A stretch of DNA of 64,000 nt from G020354785 sp964521285 (GCA_964521285.1 CAZFQS010000014.1:1-64000); one strand, 5' to 3'; shown: positions 34,173-44,058, counted from the first letter of the stretch. Notes: a model not told the origin generated them from the letters alone. A program made the numbers and translations.

Positions 34173-35243
34173 ATGGGTGAAACCAGATTAATGAAAGGAA
34201 ATGAGGCAATTGCCGAAGCAGCCATAAGAGCTGGTTGTGATGCCTATTTCGGATATCCTATAACCCCTCAGTCTGAAATAATTGAATATCTTGCTGCACA
34301 GGAGCCTCATAAACGGACTGGTATGGTCCTTTTACAGGCAGAAAGTGAATTAGCAGCCATAAATATGGTATACGGTGCTGCAGGAACAGGAAAGAAAGCG
34401 ATGACTTCCTCTTCAAGTCCGGGTATTAGTCTGATGCAGGAAGGAATATCCTATATGGCAGGCTCAGAGTTGCCTTGTCTTATTGTAAATATTGTCAGAG
34501 GAGGACCAGGATTAGGTACAATTCAGCCTTCTCAGGCAGATTACTCACAGGCAACAAAAGGCGGAGGTCATGGAGATTATAAACTTATTGTTTTAGCACC
34601 GGCATCGGTTCAGGAAATGTCTGACTTTGTTCCGCTGGCTTTCGATTTGGCATTTAAATATCGAAATCCGGCCATGATTTTATCGGATGGCGTCATTGGC
34701 CAGATGATGGAAAAGGTTGAGTTATTTGACCAGGTGCCACGGGCTACGGAATTTGATCAATCATGGGCCACAACAGGAAAGACACCTGACAGGGAGCGCA
34801 ATATACATACATCCCTTGATCTTGATCCTGCCCGTTTTGAAAGGCATAACCGTCATCTTCAGGAGAAATACAGAAAAATAATCGAAAATGAAGTAAGGTT
34901 TGAAAAGATTGAATGTGACAATGCTGATTACGTTATAGTAGCTTACGGTTCCAGTGCAAGAATTTGCCAGAAGACTATAAAACTGGCCAGGGAAAAAGGA
35001 ATTAAGGTTGGCCTGTTACGTCCGATAACATTATTTCCATTTCCGGCCAAAGAAATCGAAAAACTGACAGACCATGTAAAAGGATTTATGGCAGTTGAAT
35101 TAAGTGCCGGCCAAATGGTTGAAGATGTCAGACTGGCCGTCGGGAAAACGAGAAAAGTTGAATTTTATGGAAGGATGGGGGGCATGATACCTACGCCTAT
35201 TGAAATTTTAAATGTATTAGAGGAAAAATTTTCAGGAGGATAA
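34173..35243 (+). CDS. korA: 2-oxoacid:ferredoxin oxidoreductase alpha subunit (KorA/VorB)
   Basis: The pyrimidine-binding subunit of a 2-oxoacid oxidoreductase, 356 residues. It begins with MKGNEAIAEAAIRAG and FGYPITPQSE, and has the SSSSPGISLMQEG block. A Rossmann-like C-terminal part precedes GRMGGMIPTP. In the cell it oxidises a 2-oxoacid and CoA to acyl-CoA and CO2, reducing ferredoxin. Databases often name this type VorB (3-methyl-2-oxobutanoate); 2-oxoglutarate is the alternative substrate. Three base pairs separate it from korB. Confidence 0.9.
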   Translation: MGETRLMKGNEAIAEAAIRAGCDAYFGYPITPQSEIIEYLAAQEPHKRTGMVLLQAESELAAINMVYGAAGTGKKAMTSSSSPGISLMQEGISYMAGSELPCLIVNIVRGGPGLGTIQPSQADYSQATKGGGHGDYKLIVLAPASVQEMSDFVPLAFDLAFKYRNPAMILSDGVIGQMMEKVELFDQVPRATEFDQSWATTGKTPDRERNIHTSLDLDPARFERHNRHLQEKYRKIIENEVRFEKIECDNADYVIVAYGSSARICQKTIKLAREKGIKVGLLRPITLFPFPAKEIEKLTDHVKGFMAVELSAGQMVEDVRLAVGKTRKVEFYGRMGGMIPTPIEILNVLEEKFSGG

Positions 35244-35246
35244 AAA

Positions 35247-36026
35247 ATGGATGTAAAAGATATAATTAAAGAAGAGAACCTGGTCTTTAAAAAGACCAAA
35301 TTACTAACTGACAATATTCTTTCATATTGTCCGGGATGCGGTCACGGCGTTGCGCATAGAATAACAATGGAAGTAATTGAGGAGATGGGAATAGTAGCGG
35401 ATACTATTGGAATAGCACCTGTAGGCTGTTCAGTGTTTGCCTATGAATTTATGAATGTTGATATGCAGCAGGTACCCCATGGAAGAGCTCCTGCTAACGC
35501 CACTGGCATTAAAAGATGCTGGCCTGATAAATTTGTGTTTACCTACCAGGGTGATGGTGATCTGGCTGCTATCGGGACATCAGAAACTATTCATGCCTGT
35601 AACAGGGGTGAAAACATAACGATCATATTTATTAATAATGGTATATATGGAATGACCGGGGGTCAGATGGCTCCCACAACACTTGTCGGTATGAAAACAT
35701 CTACCACTCCTTATGGACGGGATGTTAAACTGATGGGCAACCCAATAAAAATGACCGAGTTGGTGGCACATCTTCCGGGGACTTATTATGTAACAAGACA
35801 GGCAGTCCATACACCCTTAAGTGTGCGTAGAGCCAAAAAAGCGATACAAAAAGCATTTGAAATTCAAAAAGAAAAAAAAGGATTATCATTTGTTGAAATA
35901 GTATCAAACTGTAATTCCGGCTGGAAAATGACACCGGTGGAAGCCAACAAATGGATGGAAGAGAATATGTTCCCCTTTTATCCGCTCGGAGATATTAAGG
36001 TTGACGGTAAAATGGTCAACAAGTAA
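35247..36026 (+). CDS. korB: 2-oxoacid:ferredoxin oxidoreductase beta (TPP) subunit
   Basis: The thiamine-diphosphate-binding subunit (259 residues). The cluster-binding CPGCGHG occurs near residue 28, and the TPP motif begins at GDGDLAAIG and ends at the INNG block about 28 residues later. GMTGGQMAPTT is also typical. There is no third cysteine site of the pyruvate enzyme type. Confidence 0.92.
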   Translation: MDVKDIIKEENLVFKKTKLLTDNILSYCPGCGHGVAHRITMEVIEEMGIVADTIGIAPVGCSVFAYEFMNVDMQQVPHGRAPANATGIKRCWPDKFVFTYQGDGDLAAIGTSETIHACNRGENITIIFINNGIYGMTGGQMAPTTLVGMKTSTTPYGRDVKLMGNPIKMTELVAHLPGTYYVTRQAVHTPLSVRRAKKAIQKAFEIQKEKKGLSFVEIVSNCNSGWKMTPVEANKWMEENMFPFYPLGDIKVDGKMVNK

Positions 36027-36093
36027 TAATGATTCACTTTTAAATCTAATCGCTTAAATATTTAATATTCATAGTAAACTATATTATTAAAAA

Positions 36094-36645
36094 ATGAATG
36101 AAGAAATTATAATAGCTGGCTTTGGTGGTCAGGGAATTTTATCAATGGGCAGTATTTTATCCTATTCAGGAATAATAGAAAATAGAGAAGTTAGCTGGAT
36201 GCCTTCTTACGGTCCTGAAATGAGGGGCGGAACAGCTAATGTAACAGTAATTCTTAGCAGTGAAAGAATTAGCTCTCCTATTCTGAATACATTTGATACA
36301 GGTATACTTCTGAATCAGCAGTCACTTGATAAATTTGAGAATGCTATAAAGCCCGGAGGATTGTTACTGTATGATACAAATGGTATAACAAGGCACCCGG
36401 AACGTACCGACATAAATATATACCAGGTTGAAGCTGTTACTGAAGCCGGTAAAATGGTTACATCCAAAACGTTTAACATGATTGTCCTCGGAGCCTATTT
36501 GAAAATAAAACCTATAGTAAAATTTGAGAACGTCATTACCGGATTGAAAAAGGCATTGCCGGAAAGGCATCACCATTTGATCCCATTAAATGAGGAAGCG
36601 CTAAAGAGAGGTATGCAGATAGTTAAGGAAGTAATTACTGTCTGA
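36094..36645 (+). CDS. korC: 2-oxoacid:ferredoxin oxidoreductase gamma subunit
   Basis: The 183-residue gamma subunit, with the family N-terminus IAGFGGQGILSMG at residues 6-18 and the block SYGPEMRGGTANV. It completes the four-subunit enzyme (delta, alpha, beta, gamma). A 67-bp gap separates it from korB. Confidence 0.9.
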   Translation: MNEEIIIAGFGGQGILSMGSILSYSGIIENREVSWMPSYGPEMRGGTANVTVILSSERISSPILNTFDTGILLNQQSLDKFENAIKPGGLLLYDTNGITRHPERTDINIYQVEAVTEAGKMVTSKTFNMIVLGAYLKIKPIVKFENVITGLKKALPERHHHLIPLNEEALKRGMQIVKEVITV

Positions 36646-36728
36646 ATACCTTTTAGCTCCTTTTATGCCTGAGTATTAATTTTTTGACTCCTGTAAATAT
36701 ATTTTTTATCTGTTACTTAATAAGCAAA

Positions 36729-36747
36729 ATCACCAGTTACTGGTGAT
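36729..36747. repeat. Perfect hairpin behind korC
   Basis: ATCACCAG-TTA-CTGGTGAT is an 8-bp perfect stem with a 3-nt loop, 84 bp behind the korC stop. No T-tract follows, so it may be an mRNA 3' stabiliser, a weak terminator or an operator for the next gene. Confidence 0.5.
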
Positions 36748-36825
36748 ACTTATCATCAAATAAAAATCAATTGCAATTATTTAATGATGTACATTTAAGT
36801 GAGGTTAAGTTGAAAAGCCAAAACC

Positions 36826-37437
36826 ATGAAAAGAATTACGATTCTTTTTATAATGGTTTCAACTATAAATTTCACAGTTAAATCGCAATACGACAGAATA
36901 AAAGAGTATTATTCCCATTATGGAATGAATATTTCTCAGATTCATTCCGGTAGTGGACATGGTTATGGGATAGTAGTAAATACTAATATTCAAAAAGGAA
37001 GAAAATCTCTTGAGGTTGGTGCTATATTTAAGACAAGTGAAAACAAAATAGCTGGAGCCGATTTAAGATATAAAATCTTTTTAGGTCATTTTAATGATTT
37101 TCTAAAATGTGAAAAATTATTCAGCCCCTATTTTCAGTATAATTTAGTATATCAGAAAGCGACTGTTGATGCTCCTGTCTTTGTTACTATAGGTAAATCA
37201 AGGATAGAACTGCCTTATAACGGACCTGATATTGTAACTACAATAGAACATTATGTGTCACTTGGACTGCAATTAAAAATAAATAACCGTTTCTATTTCG
37301 ATAGCTCTCTGGGATTAGGAATTTATATAGGATCAATTGATAAAAACAATAAACCATCCAGCTTTGGAATACATAAAGAAAACTACGGATTTACGGCTTC
37401 TTATAAATTGGGTGGGGGCTACAGATTTAATAAATAA
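36826..37437 (+). CDS. Hypothetical outer-membrane beta-barrel-like protein
   Basis: A 203-residue protein with an N-terminal signal (MKRITILFIMVSTINFTVKSQ). Alternating hydrophobic residues and Tyr/Phe-rich strands end in YKLGGGYRFNK, typical of a small outer-membrane barrel. I do not recognise the family. It stands alone. Confidence 0.6.
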   Translation: MKRITILFIMVSTINFTVKSQYDRIKEYYSHYGMNISQIHSGSGHGYGIVVNTNIQKGRKSLEVGAIFKTSENKIAGADLRYKIFLGHFNDFLKCEKLFSPYFQYNLVYQKATVDAPVFVTIGKSRIELPYNGPDIVTTIEHYVSLGLQLKINNRFYFDSSLGLGIYIGSIDKNNKPSSFGIHKENYGFTASYKLGGGYRFNK

Positions 37438-37610
37438 TTGCCTGGTTGCATAAACAATGCACTTCATAATAAATACTGTGTCACTTATAACTTTAATTTA
37501 ATGATTGAAAAGCCAATATTAAATTTGACTTTTTGAAAGGAGTTTTTAAATTTAAAATCGAAGACATTAAGATAAGATTATTGAATAATACATAGAAACC
37601 AAACCTAAAT

Positions 37611-38147
37611 ATGACAGATAATTCTTTAATAAACTTTGAGGCATTTTTTAAGATTACTTATGGTTTGTATATTGTTAGTTCAAGGTTAAATGATAAATTA
37701 AACGGATTCATTTCTAATTCAGTAGTTCAGATAACAGCTGAGCCGGTCCAGTTTGCTGTTTGTTGTCACAAAGACAATTATACTTCTTTACACATTAAAG
37801 AAAGTAAGGTTTTTTCTATATCTGTTTTGCATAAAGATACCAGGGCGGAACTGATTGGACTGTTTGGTTATAAAAGTGGAAGAGATATAAATAAATTTGA
37901 AAGTGTAAATTATATAACAGGTAAAACCGGTGTACCAATTGTTATAGATGATACCATTGCCTGGATTGAATGTGAGTTAAGACAGACTTATGATGTAGGA
38001 ACTCATTTGTTATTTGCAGGAGAAGTAGTAAAGAACGATATAATTGATTCGGAAAAGGAGCCCCTGACATATGCCTATTACAGAGAAGTGAGGAAGGGAT
38101 TTGCTCCTAAAAATGCACCGACATTTATTGATAAGAGTAAGTTATAA
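37611..38147 (+). CDS. Flavin reductase domain protein
   Basis: A 178-residue FMN-binding split-barrel protein of the flavin reductase (DIM6/NTAB) type. Conserved pieces are YGLYIVSSRLNDKLNGFISN, a CCHKDNYTSLHI segment near residue 50 and the C-terminal HLLFAGEVV. Similar domains precede rubredoxin in high-molecular-weight rubredoxins of anaerobes, but here no rubredoxin domain follows. A role in oxygen detoxification or flavin supply is possible. Confidence 0.82.
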   Translation: MTDNSLINFEAFFKITYGLYIVSSRLNDKLNGFISNSVVQITAEPVQFAVCCHKDNYTSLHIKESKVFSISVLHKDTRAELIGLFGYKSGRDINKFESVNYITGKTGVPIVIDDTIAWIECELRQTYDVGTHLLFAGEVVKNDIIDSEKEPLTYAYYREVRKGFAPKNAPTFIDKSKL

Positions 38148-39392
38148 TTTAACAAATTCCACTCTTCTGTTATTTGCTTTACCTTCGGCAGTGCTATTCA
38201 TGTCAATAGGTTTGCTTTCACCCCAGCCTCTGGAGGTTAACCGGTCTTTTGATATACCCATTGTTATCAGTTTATTCATAACTGTAAGGGCTCTGTCTTC
38301 TGACAATTTCTGGTTAAAATCATTATCGCCATCACTGTCAGTATGCCCCTCGACACTGAATTTCAAATCCGTATGCTCGTTCATTAAGTCATAGATTTCA
38401 TTAATTACACCCATCGACTCAGGCTTAAGTGTGGCTCTGCCAACATCAAACCGGATACCACTGGCTATTATTTTTCCATCCTGAAGTACACGATCATAAT
38501 ATTTGACTCCTCCTTCTGCTATCCTGATGTTTTTAATATAATAATGCCTGTCATTTGAGGCCCAGTAGCAATCTATAGAGATACCTGTAGGATTAATATC
38601 AAGACGGGGTATGTTTATCAGGCGGACATCATCCATATAGGCTTTAAACTTTCCTTTTGTATAAGCCATAGACACATGCACCCACCTTCTTTCCTCAATA
38701 TTTTCAGACGGATAGACACTTGATATACTGCCTATTTTCATTCTTTCATGTGTAATACTAAGTGTTTCCTGATATCCATCCGGGGGACGTTGATTTTTCC
38801 TGTCCCATAAATGAACCTCAGAGCCGTTTGGTTCAACATACAAGTCAAATTCAACAGTGAAAACGTCTGGTAAATAATCCTTTTCTGAATTCTCTATGTA
38901 TGGCACAATAACCGGTGTTCCGCCCCTGAACATAATAACTTTTTCACCCCCGAATTCAGCTACTTCAGCATTACCCCTGTACAAATCCCAGCGTGATGGA
39001 AACTCCCCGTTTTCCTCACCAACCAGATTATCTTCAAATATAATCTTATCCCCCGGAACAAAATCGAATTTTGACCACATAAGCTCAGGTGATGATTTTA
39101 CTGCTGAAACATCAGCTGCCTGTTCTGAAGATTCTGCATCTGTTTGTTGTTGTGTTTCCGTAGTACCTGATTTACTTTCATCGTCTGATGTTTCTGTTTC
39201 TTCATCTTTTTGCTTAAAAATATTACCAATGCCTTCTTCAACTTCATCGAATCCTTCATCTATAGTCTGATCAGTTTTTCGATCAATACGCTGCTCTGAT
39301 TTTCTTTTTAGCTTATCCTTCAGGTCAATCTGGCTATAGGAAAAACTCAGAATACCAAAAATAAGTAGAGTTAATAAAAGTAACTTTTTCAT
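38142..39392 (-). CDS. OmpA-family outer-membrane protein with lectin-like domain
   Basis: A secreted protein (416 residues) with signal peptide MKKLLLLTLLIFGILSFSYSQ. A charged linker rich in Asp, Glu and Ser follows (about 22-100), then a concanavalin/LamG-like beta domain (about 105-295) and a C-terminal OmpA peptidoglycan-binding domain (about 305-416). That domain contains VEGHTDSDGD and the final NNRRVEFVKL. It anchors the envelope to peptidoglycan. Its stop overlaps the convergent flavin reductase gene end by 6 bp. Confidence 0.88.
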   Translation of the reverse strand: MKKLLLLTLLIFGILSFSYSQIDLKDKLKRKSEQRIDRKTDQTIDEGFDEVEEGIGNIFKQKDEETETSDDESKSGTTETQQQTDAESSEQAADVSAVKSSPELMWSKFDFVPGDKIIFEDNLVGEENGEFPSRWDLYRGNAEVAEFGGEKVIMFRGGTPVIVPYIENSEKDYLPDVFTVEFDLYVEPNGSEVHLWDRKNQRPPDGYQETLSITHERMKIGSISSVYPSENIEERRWVHVSMAYTKGKFKAYMDDVRLINIPRLDINPTGISIDCYWASNDRHYYIKNIRIAEGGVKYYDRVLQDGKIIASGIRFDVGRATLKPESMGVINEIYDLMNEHTDLKFSVEGHTDSDGDNDFNQKLSEDRALTVMNKLITMGISKDRLTSRGWGESKPIDMNSTAEGKANNRRVEFVKL

Positions 39393-39601
39393 TCTATTAT
39401 AGTTTTAATTTTGGGCTCTTTGTATAACTATAAACAAATTTATAAAATCTTTTTATACAACCAGTGAATCTATTGGACATAATAATCGTCTTTCCTATTG
39501 CAATGATTCTCCATAATTCTTTAATAAAGAATATATAAATAAATATTTATCTATTTTAGCTATTAAAATTAATAATCAGTAAGAATTCAGTAGTTTGTTA
39601 T

Positions 39602-40252
39602 ATGATAGATGCAATTATTTTCGACAATGAAGGTGTAGTTGCTGATACTGAACCTGTTTGGGATAAAGAACAGGAGATATTTCTGGGAAGAAGAGGGATT
39701 GTATACAAAAAGGATAGAATTAAACATTTACTGAGCGGCAGAAGTATAACAGACGGAGTAAAGATTTTGAAACAGGAATATAATTTAACCGGAGATGAAA
39801 TGGTTTTATCTGATGAAAGATATGCGATAGTAAAGAATCTGCTCAAGTCAGATATATATTTTATTGAAGGATTTATGGAATTTTATGAACTTGTAAAACA
39901 TAAATATAAGACCTGTATAGCAACCTCAATGGACGAAGAATTATTAAATATTATCGATAAAAAGCTTTTATTAAATGAATTATTTAACAAAAATATTTAT
40001 ACATTAAAACATGTCAGCTACAAATCCAAGCCATGTCCTGATATTTTCTTATATGCGGCAAAAGAATTGAAGTCAAGTCCTTATAATTGCCTGGTGATTG
40101 AAGATTCCCCAAATGGTATAGATGCAGCCCGGGAAGCGGGCATGAAATGTATCGGACTGGCAACTACTTACTCTGATGAAAAATTAAAAAATGCAGATTT
40201 GATAGTAAAATCCTTTAGCGAGATTAATATAGAAAAATTAAAATTAATTTGA
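39602..40252 (+). CDS. HAD-family phosphatase with DNEG motif
   Basis: A 216-residue haloacid dehalogenase-like hydrolase of the beta-phosphoglucomutase type with a helical cap. Motif I reads IIFDNEGVV: Asp8 is the nucleophile, but the usual second Asp is Glu10. Motif II is CIATSMD, motif III KSKPCP, and motif IV VIEDSPNGI. The Asp-to-Glu change may slow or alter acid-base catalysis. The substrate is unknown. Confidence 0.85.
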   Translation: MIDAIIFDNEGVVADTEPVWDKEQEIFLGRRGIVYKKDRIKHLLSGRSITDGVKILKQEYNLTGDEMVLSDERYAIVKNLLKSDIYFIEGFMEFYELVKHKYKTCIATSMDEELLNIIDKKLLLNELFNKNIYTLKHVSYKSKPCPDIFLYAAKELKSSPYNCLVIEDSPNGIDAAREAGMKCIGLATTYSDEKLKNADLIVKSFSEINIEKLKLI

Positions 40253-40335
40253 TTTTCCTGCTTTCTTTTTTTTGTGATTAGTGGCTATTCGCATTGAAAA
40301 GAATCTGAATGATCTATTTTTTATGATTTATATAA

Positions 40336-40911
40336 CTAGCTGTCATATAGATGCTTCTTAAGAATATATTTATATACTTCCCCGGGTAAAAAGTATTTCA
40401 CATTTTTCCCTTGTTTCAACGCTTTTCTTATAAAGCTTGAGGATACTTCTATTAATGGTGCCTCAATGACTTTTATATTTTTATGTTCTTTTAAGTTAAT
40501 ATTTTCAAATCCCGGTCGGGGATATATATAGCGTTGATAGTTTTTAGTTATTTCTTCGTGATTCTTCCATTTATGGAATGTAGGCAGTACATCTGATCCC
40601 ATTATTAATACATAATAAAAGCTTGGATTTTTTTCTTTTAAATATGTTAATGTATCTATGGTATATGAAGGTTTGGGAAGCCTGAATTCGATGTCACAAA
40701 TCTGAAATTTATGATCTTCGCCAATTGCTTTTTTTAGAAGTTCATACCGGTCATAGTCTTCAAGCAAGGCGGCTTTTCTTTTAAGAGGATTTTGCGGACT
40801 CAGTACAAACCAGAGTTGATCAATATCAGTAAATTCCACAATGTAATTTGCAATAGCCAGGTGGCCAATATGCACGGGATTAAATGATCCGAAGTAAAGC
40901 CCGACTTTCAT
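40336..40911 (-). CDS. nadD: Nicotinate-nucleotide adenylyltransferase
   Basis: It makes NaAD from nicotinate mononucleotide and ATP in NAD synthesis. The nucleotidyltransferase motif GSFNPVHIGH (residues 8-17) and the ISSTxxR-like motif, here VSSSFIRKAL, are present. Length 191 is normal. It lies 10 bp behind gmk on the same strand, in the yicC-gmk-nadD group common in Bacteroidales. Confidence 0.94.
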   Translation of the reverse strand: MKVGLYFGSFNPVHIGHLAIANYIVEFTDIDQLWFVLSPQNPLKRKAALLEDYDRYELLKKAIGEDHKFQICDIEFRLPKPSYTIDTLTYLKEKNPSFYYVLIMGSDVLPTFHKWKNHEEITKNYQRYIYPRPGFENINLKEHKNIKVIEAPLIEVSSSFIRKALKQGKNVKYFLPGEVYKYILKKHLYDS

Positions 40912-40921
40912 TACAAAAATC

Positions 40922-41491
40922 TTAATTGTTAAGAAATTCTCTCACGATCTCTTCAGCTTTCTTTAATGCATAATCCAAATCTTTATTAATAATAATTTTA
41001 TCAAACTTATTTGCAAATCTCATTTCATAATTTGCTTTTTCCAGTCTTTTCTGGATTTTTTTCTCTGAGTCAGTTCCGCGACTCTCCAGTCTTTTGCAGA
41101 GCTCTTCAATAGAAGGGGGCATTACAAAAACAGCCAGTGCATCATTTCCAAACTGGCTTTTTATATTTATTCCACCCCTTACATCTATATCAAAAATTAT
41201 ATTGTTATTATTTGCTTTAATTCTGGCTATCTCACTTCTCATTGTGCCGTAATATTGATTTTTATAGACTTCTTCCCATTCTATAAAAGCATTATCTTCT
41301 ATCTTAGCCTGGAACTCATCGACAGTAAGAAAATAATAATCCTTGTTATTTACTTCATTATCTCTCCTCTTACGCGTACAGGCTGATATTGAAAATTCGA
41401 GTCTAAAGTCTTTAATATTCAATAGGTGTTTGACAATGGTGGTCTTGCCAGCACCTGAAGGAGCAGAAAATATTATTAGTTTTCCCGCCAT
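40922..41491 (-). CDS. gmk: Guanylate kinase
   Basis: It phosphorylates GMP to GDP. The P-loop FSAPSGAGKTT (residues 8-18), the GMP-binding stretch SISACTRKRRDNEVNNKDY (about 34-52) and FIEWEEVYKNQYYG are clear. Length 189 is typical. It lies between yicC and nadD with gaps of 11 and 10 bp. Confidence 0.95.
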   Translation of the reverse strand: MAGKLIIFSAPSGAGKTTIVKHLLNIKDFRLEFSISACTRKRRDNEVNNKDYYFLTVDEFQAKIEDNAFIEWEEVYKNQYYGTMRSEIARIKANNNNIIFDIDVRGGINIKSQFGNDALAVFVMPPSIEELCKRLESRGTDSEKKIQKRLEKANYEMRFANKFDKIIINKDLDYALKKAEEIVREFLNN

Positions 41492-41502
41492 ACGTTTTAT
41501 TT

Positions 41503-42384
41503 TTATAAAATATTATTTAATTGTTCTTTTATCTTTTCCAGTTCATCTTTCATCATTACAATCAGCTTTTGTATATCAAAATCATTTGCTTTTGCTCCCA
41601 TAGTATTAATTTCCCTGCCCATCTCCTGAGATATAAAACTAAGCTTTTTACCAACAGGTTCATCTTTATTCTCATTCATTACATCCCTGAAATATTTGCA
41701 GTGGTTTTTTAACCTTATTTTTTCTTCAGTTATATCCAGTTTTTCAAGATAATATATAAGTTCCTGTTCAAATCTTGTAAGATCAATGTTTTCCTTACTT
41801 ACCCATTCGTTCAAATTACCGGTTAATCTTTTTTTAATATTTTCAATTCTCTTATTCTCGAATTTATTGATTTTTTCCAGATAATTTTCTATCAGGTCTA
41901 CCCGGTGGGATAAGTCCCTGCTTAAGGCTATTCCTTCCTGTATTCTGAAATTGTCCAGTTCATCAATACTACTTTTCATTGAATCCATAATTGATTTCCA
42001 TTCTTCAAAATCCAGTTCTTCGTTTTCTGTTTTAAGCACTTCCGGTAATCGCATTATTATTTGTAAAAGTGGTTCCGGGCTATTAATATCCAAATCTTTG
42101 CTCATTGATTGTAATTGCTTATAATAGTTTTTTGCAATATCTGAATTAATTATTGATGCACGTTCTTTATCCGAATATTCGATATTTATTGTTAATTCCA
42201 CTTTCCCCCGTTTTAGCAGATTTATTAATATATTTCTCAGTTCCAGGTCTTTTTCCCGGTAAAGATTAGGTAATCTAGTATAAATGTCTAATTGTTTGCT
42301 GTTTAAAGATTTCAGTTCTATTGATACAGTCTTGTTTTTTAGTTTACATTCGGCCTTACCATAGCCGGTCATTGATTTTATCAT
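41503..42384 (-). CDS. YicC/YloC family endoribonuclease
   Basis: A member of the YicC family (293 residues), which includes RNA endonucleases affecting small RNA turnover. The N-terminus MIKSMTGYGKAE and the C-terminal block ANDFDIQKLIVMMKDELEKI with GREINTMGAKA are diagnostic. It is the first gene of the yicC-gmk-nadD group. Confidence 0.92.
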   Translation of the reverse strand: MIKSMTGYGKAECKLKNKTVSIELKSLNSKQLDIYTRLPNLYREKDLELRNILINLLKRGKVELTINIEYSDKERASIINSDIAKNYYKQLQSMSKDLDINSPEPLLQIIMRLPEVLKTENEELDFEEWKSIMDSMKSSIDELDNFRIQEGIALSRDLSHRVDLIENYLEKINKFENKRIENIKKRLTGNLNEWVSKENIDLTRFEQELIYYLEKLDITEEKIRLKNHCKYFRDVMNENKDEPVGKKLSFISQEMGREINTMGAKANDFDIQKLIVMMKDELEKIKEQLNNIL

Positions 42385-42482
42385 TACTTATTATAATATC
42401 TTAATAAAATGAAAATTTTATATTGAACTAATCAAAGTTAAAATTTTGTTATGAAATGAGCATAAAAATTTAGCTATTATAT

Positions 42483-43850
42483 TTAGGTCGGGGCTACTGT
42501 TAGGCCTGTACTCTCTATTTTTTTGACAATAACTTTTGATTTCCATTTGCCGGTTAAATAATATAGTATTGAGAATAACATACCTGTGAACCATGATGCA
42601 GGAGAGGACCACCATATTCCATTTGTGCCGATTATACCTGATAAAAGAAAGGCTAATGGTATTCTTATTAACCATAAGGCTATTAATGTTATGAACATTG
42701 GAATTAAGGTATCCCCGGCCCCTCTCATTACACCGTTGAAAGTAAACATTACACTGAACAATAAATAAAATGTAGCTGTAATTATCAAATATTCTGTCCC
42801 GACACGGATTACTTCTTCATTATCTGTAAAGAAGTGCATTAATATATTTCGAAATGAAATAATAATAACAGCTATCCCTATTGAAATTAATGAAGATATA
42901 AGCAGAGTAGCTCTCAGTCCGACCTTTACCCGGTCAGTTTTAAATGCTCCCATATTCTGGCCAACAAAAGCAGCAAGGGCTTGGCTTAGTGTAATTGAAG
43001 GAAGGATTGCCAGGTTACCGATCGTACCAGCTGCCGTGTAGGCAGAAGTAACTCCGGTCCCGAATTCATTTACAACTCTGTATAAAGCAATCATCCCAAT
43101 TGCTACAAAAGTCTGCTGTAATCCTGCAGGGACACCAATTTTCACACTCTGGTAGAATATCTTTCTATCGAACTTCAGCTTGAGAAAGTTTATATTAATT
43201 AGCTTGTGAGTTTTATTTAAATATATTATTGCTGTTATGAAAGCCCCAAGATGTGATATTATCGTGGCAACAGCTGCACCGGCAACTCCCCACCTGAATA
43301 CAATTACAAATAATAAATCAAGGAATATATTAAAGATTGATGCAATGATTAAAAAGTACAGTGGTGTTTTTGAATCCCCAAGACCTCTCAATATAGCGCT
43401 GGTTCCGTTAAAACCAAAAAAAACAACTATGCCCAGAGCAATTGTATTAAAATAAACCTTTGCATAAGGAATAACTTCTTCAGGAAGTTTTGTTAGCCGA
43501 AAAATACCTTCACTAAATATTATACCTGTAGCTGAAAGAATAATTGCAGCTATGAAAAAAAAGAAATAGAGAGTATTTATAGCTTTTTTGACATTATTAT
43601 AGTCTTTTGCTCCAAAATACTGGGAAATGACAATAGTACCTCCTGCACCTATACCTATACTGAAGGATATTAAGGCAAACAGGATTGGGAATGAAGCTCC
43701 AACAGCAGCCAAGGCTTTTTCACTAATTACCTGGCCTACAATTATTCTATCAGTTACATTATATAATTGCTGAAATAGATTACCAAGAAGCATTGGTGTT
43801 GCAAACCTGAGTATTAATCCAGCTTCATTACCTGTTGTAAAATCTTTCAT
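42483..43850 (-). CDS. MATE-family efflux transporter
   Basis: A 12-helix cation-coupled exporter of the MatE family (455 residues). It is made of two homologous halves, with MLLGNLFQQLYNVTDRIIVGQ near residues 20-40 (key block QLYNVTDRIIVGQ). Substrates such as drugs or flavin-like compounds cannot be deduced. It is separated by 98 bp from yicC. Confidence 0.92.
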   Translation of the reverse strand: MKDFTTGNEAGLILRFATPMLLGNLFQQLYNVTDRIIVGQVISEKALAAVGASFPILFALISFSIGIGAGGTIVISQYFGAKDYNNVKKAINTLYFFFFIAAIILSATGIIFSEGIFRLTKLPEEVIPYAKVYFNTIALGIVVFFGFNGTSAILRGLGDSKTPLYFLIIASIFNIFLDLLFVIVFRWGVAGAAVATIISHLGAFITAIIYLNKTHKLININFLKLKFDRKIFYQSVKIGVPAGLQQTFVAIGMIALYRVVNEFGTGVTSAYTAAGTIGNLAILPSITLSQALAAFVGQNMGAFKTDRVKVGLRATLLISSLISIGIAVIIISFRNILMHFFTDNEEVIRVGTEYLIITATFYLLFSVMFTFNGVMRGAGDTLIPMFITLIALWLIRIPLAFLLSGIIGTNGIWWSSPASWFTGMLFSILYYLTGKWKSKVIVKKIESTGLTVAPT

Positions 43851-43971
43851 TTAGACATGTCAACTTTGAAAAAGTCCAAAGGTCATTATTTAATTGTAAA
43901 CCACAAAATATTATTTATATACTTTTTTTCAAAGGCGGGATTATAATATTTTAAAGCTTATGTTAAAATTT

Positions 43972-43979
43972 TATCTTTG
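43972..43979 (+). promoter_or_regulatory. Candidate -7 box for pyruvate kinase
   Basis: TATCTTTG exactly matches TAnnTTTG, 80 bp upstream of the start codon. The -33 region (TTTTAAAG near 43949) is only a partial match. Confidence 0.4.
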
Positions 43980-44058
43980 GAAAACAGAGTATTAAACTTA
44001 TTCATTTTAAATTTGACTTATATTGAATTATTATTCCTAAAGATCTCAATTAAAAACT

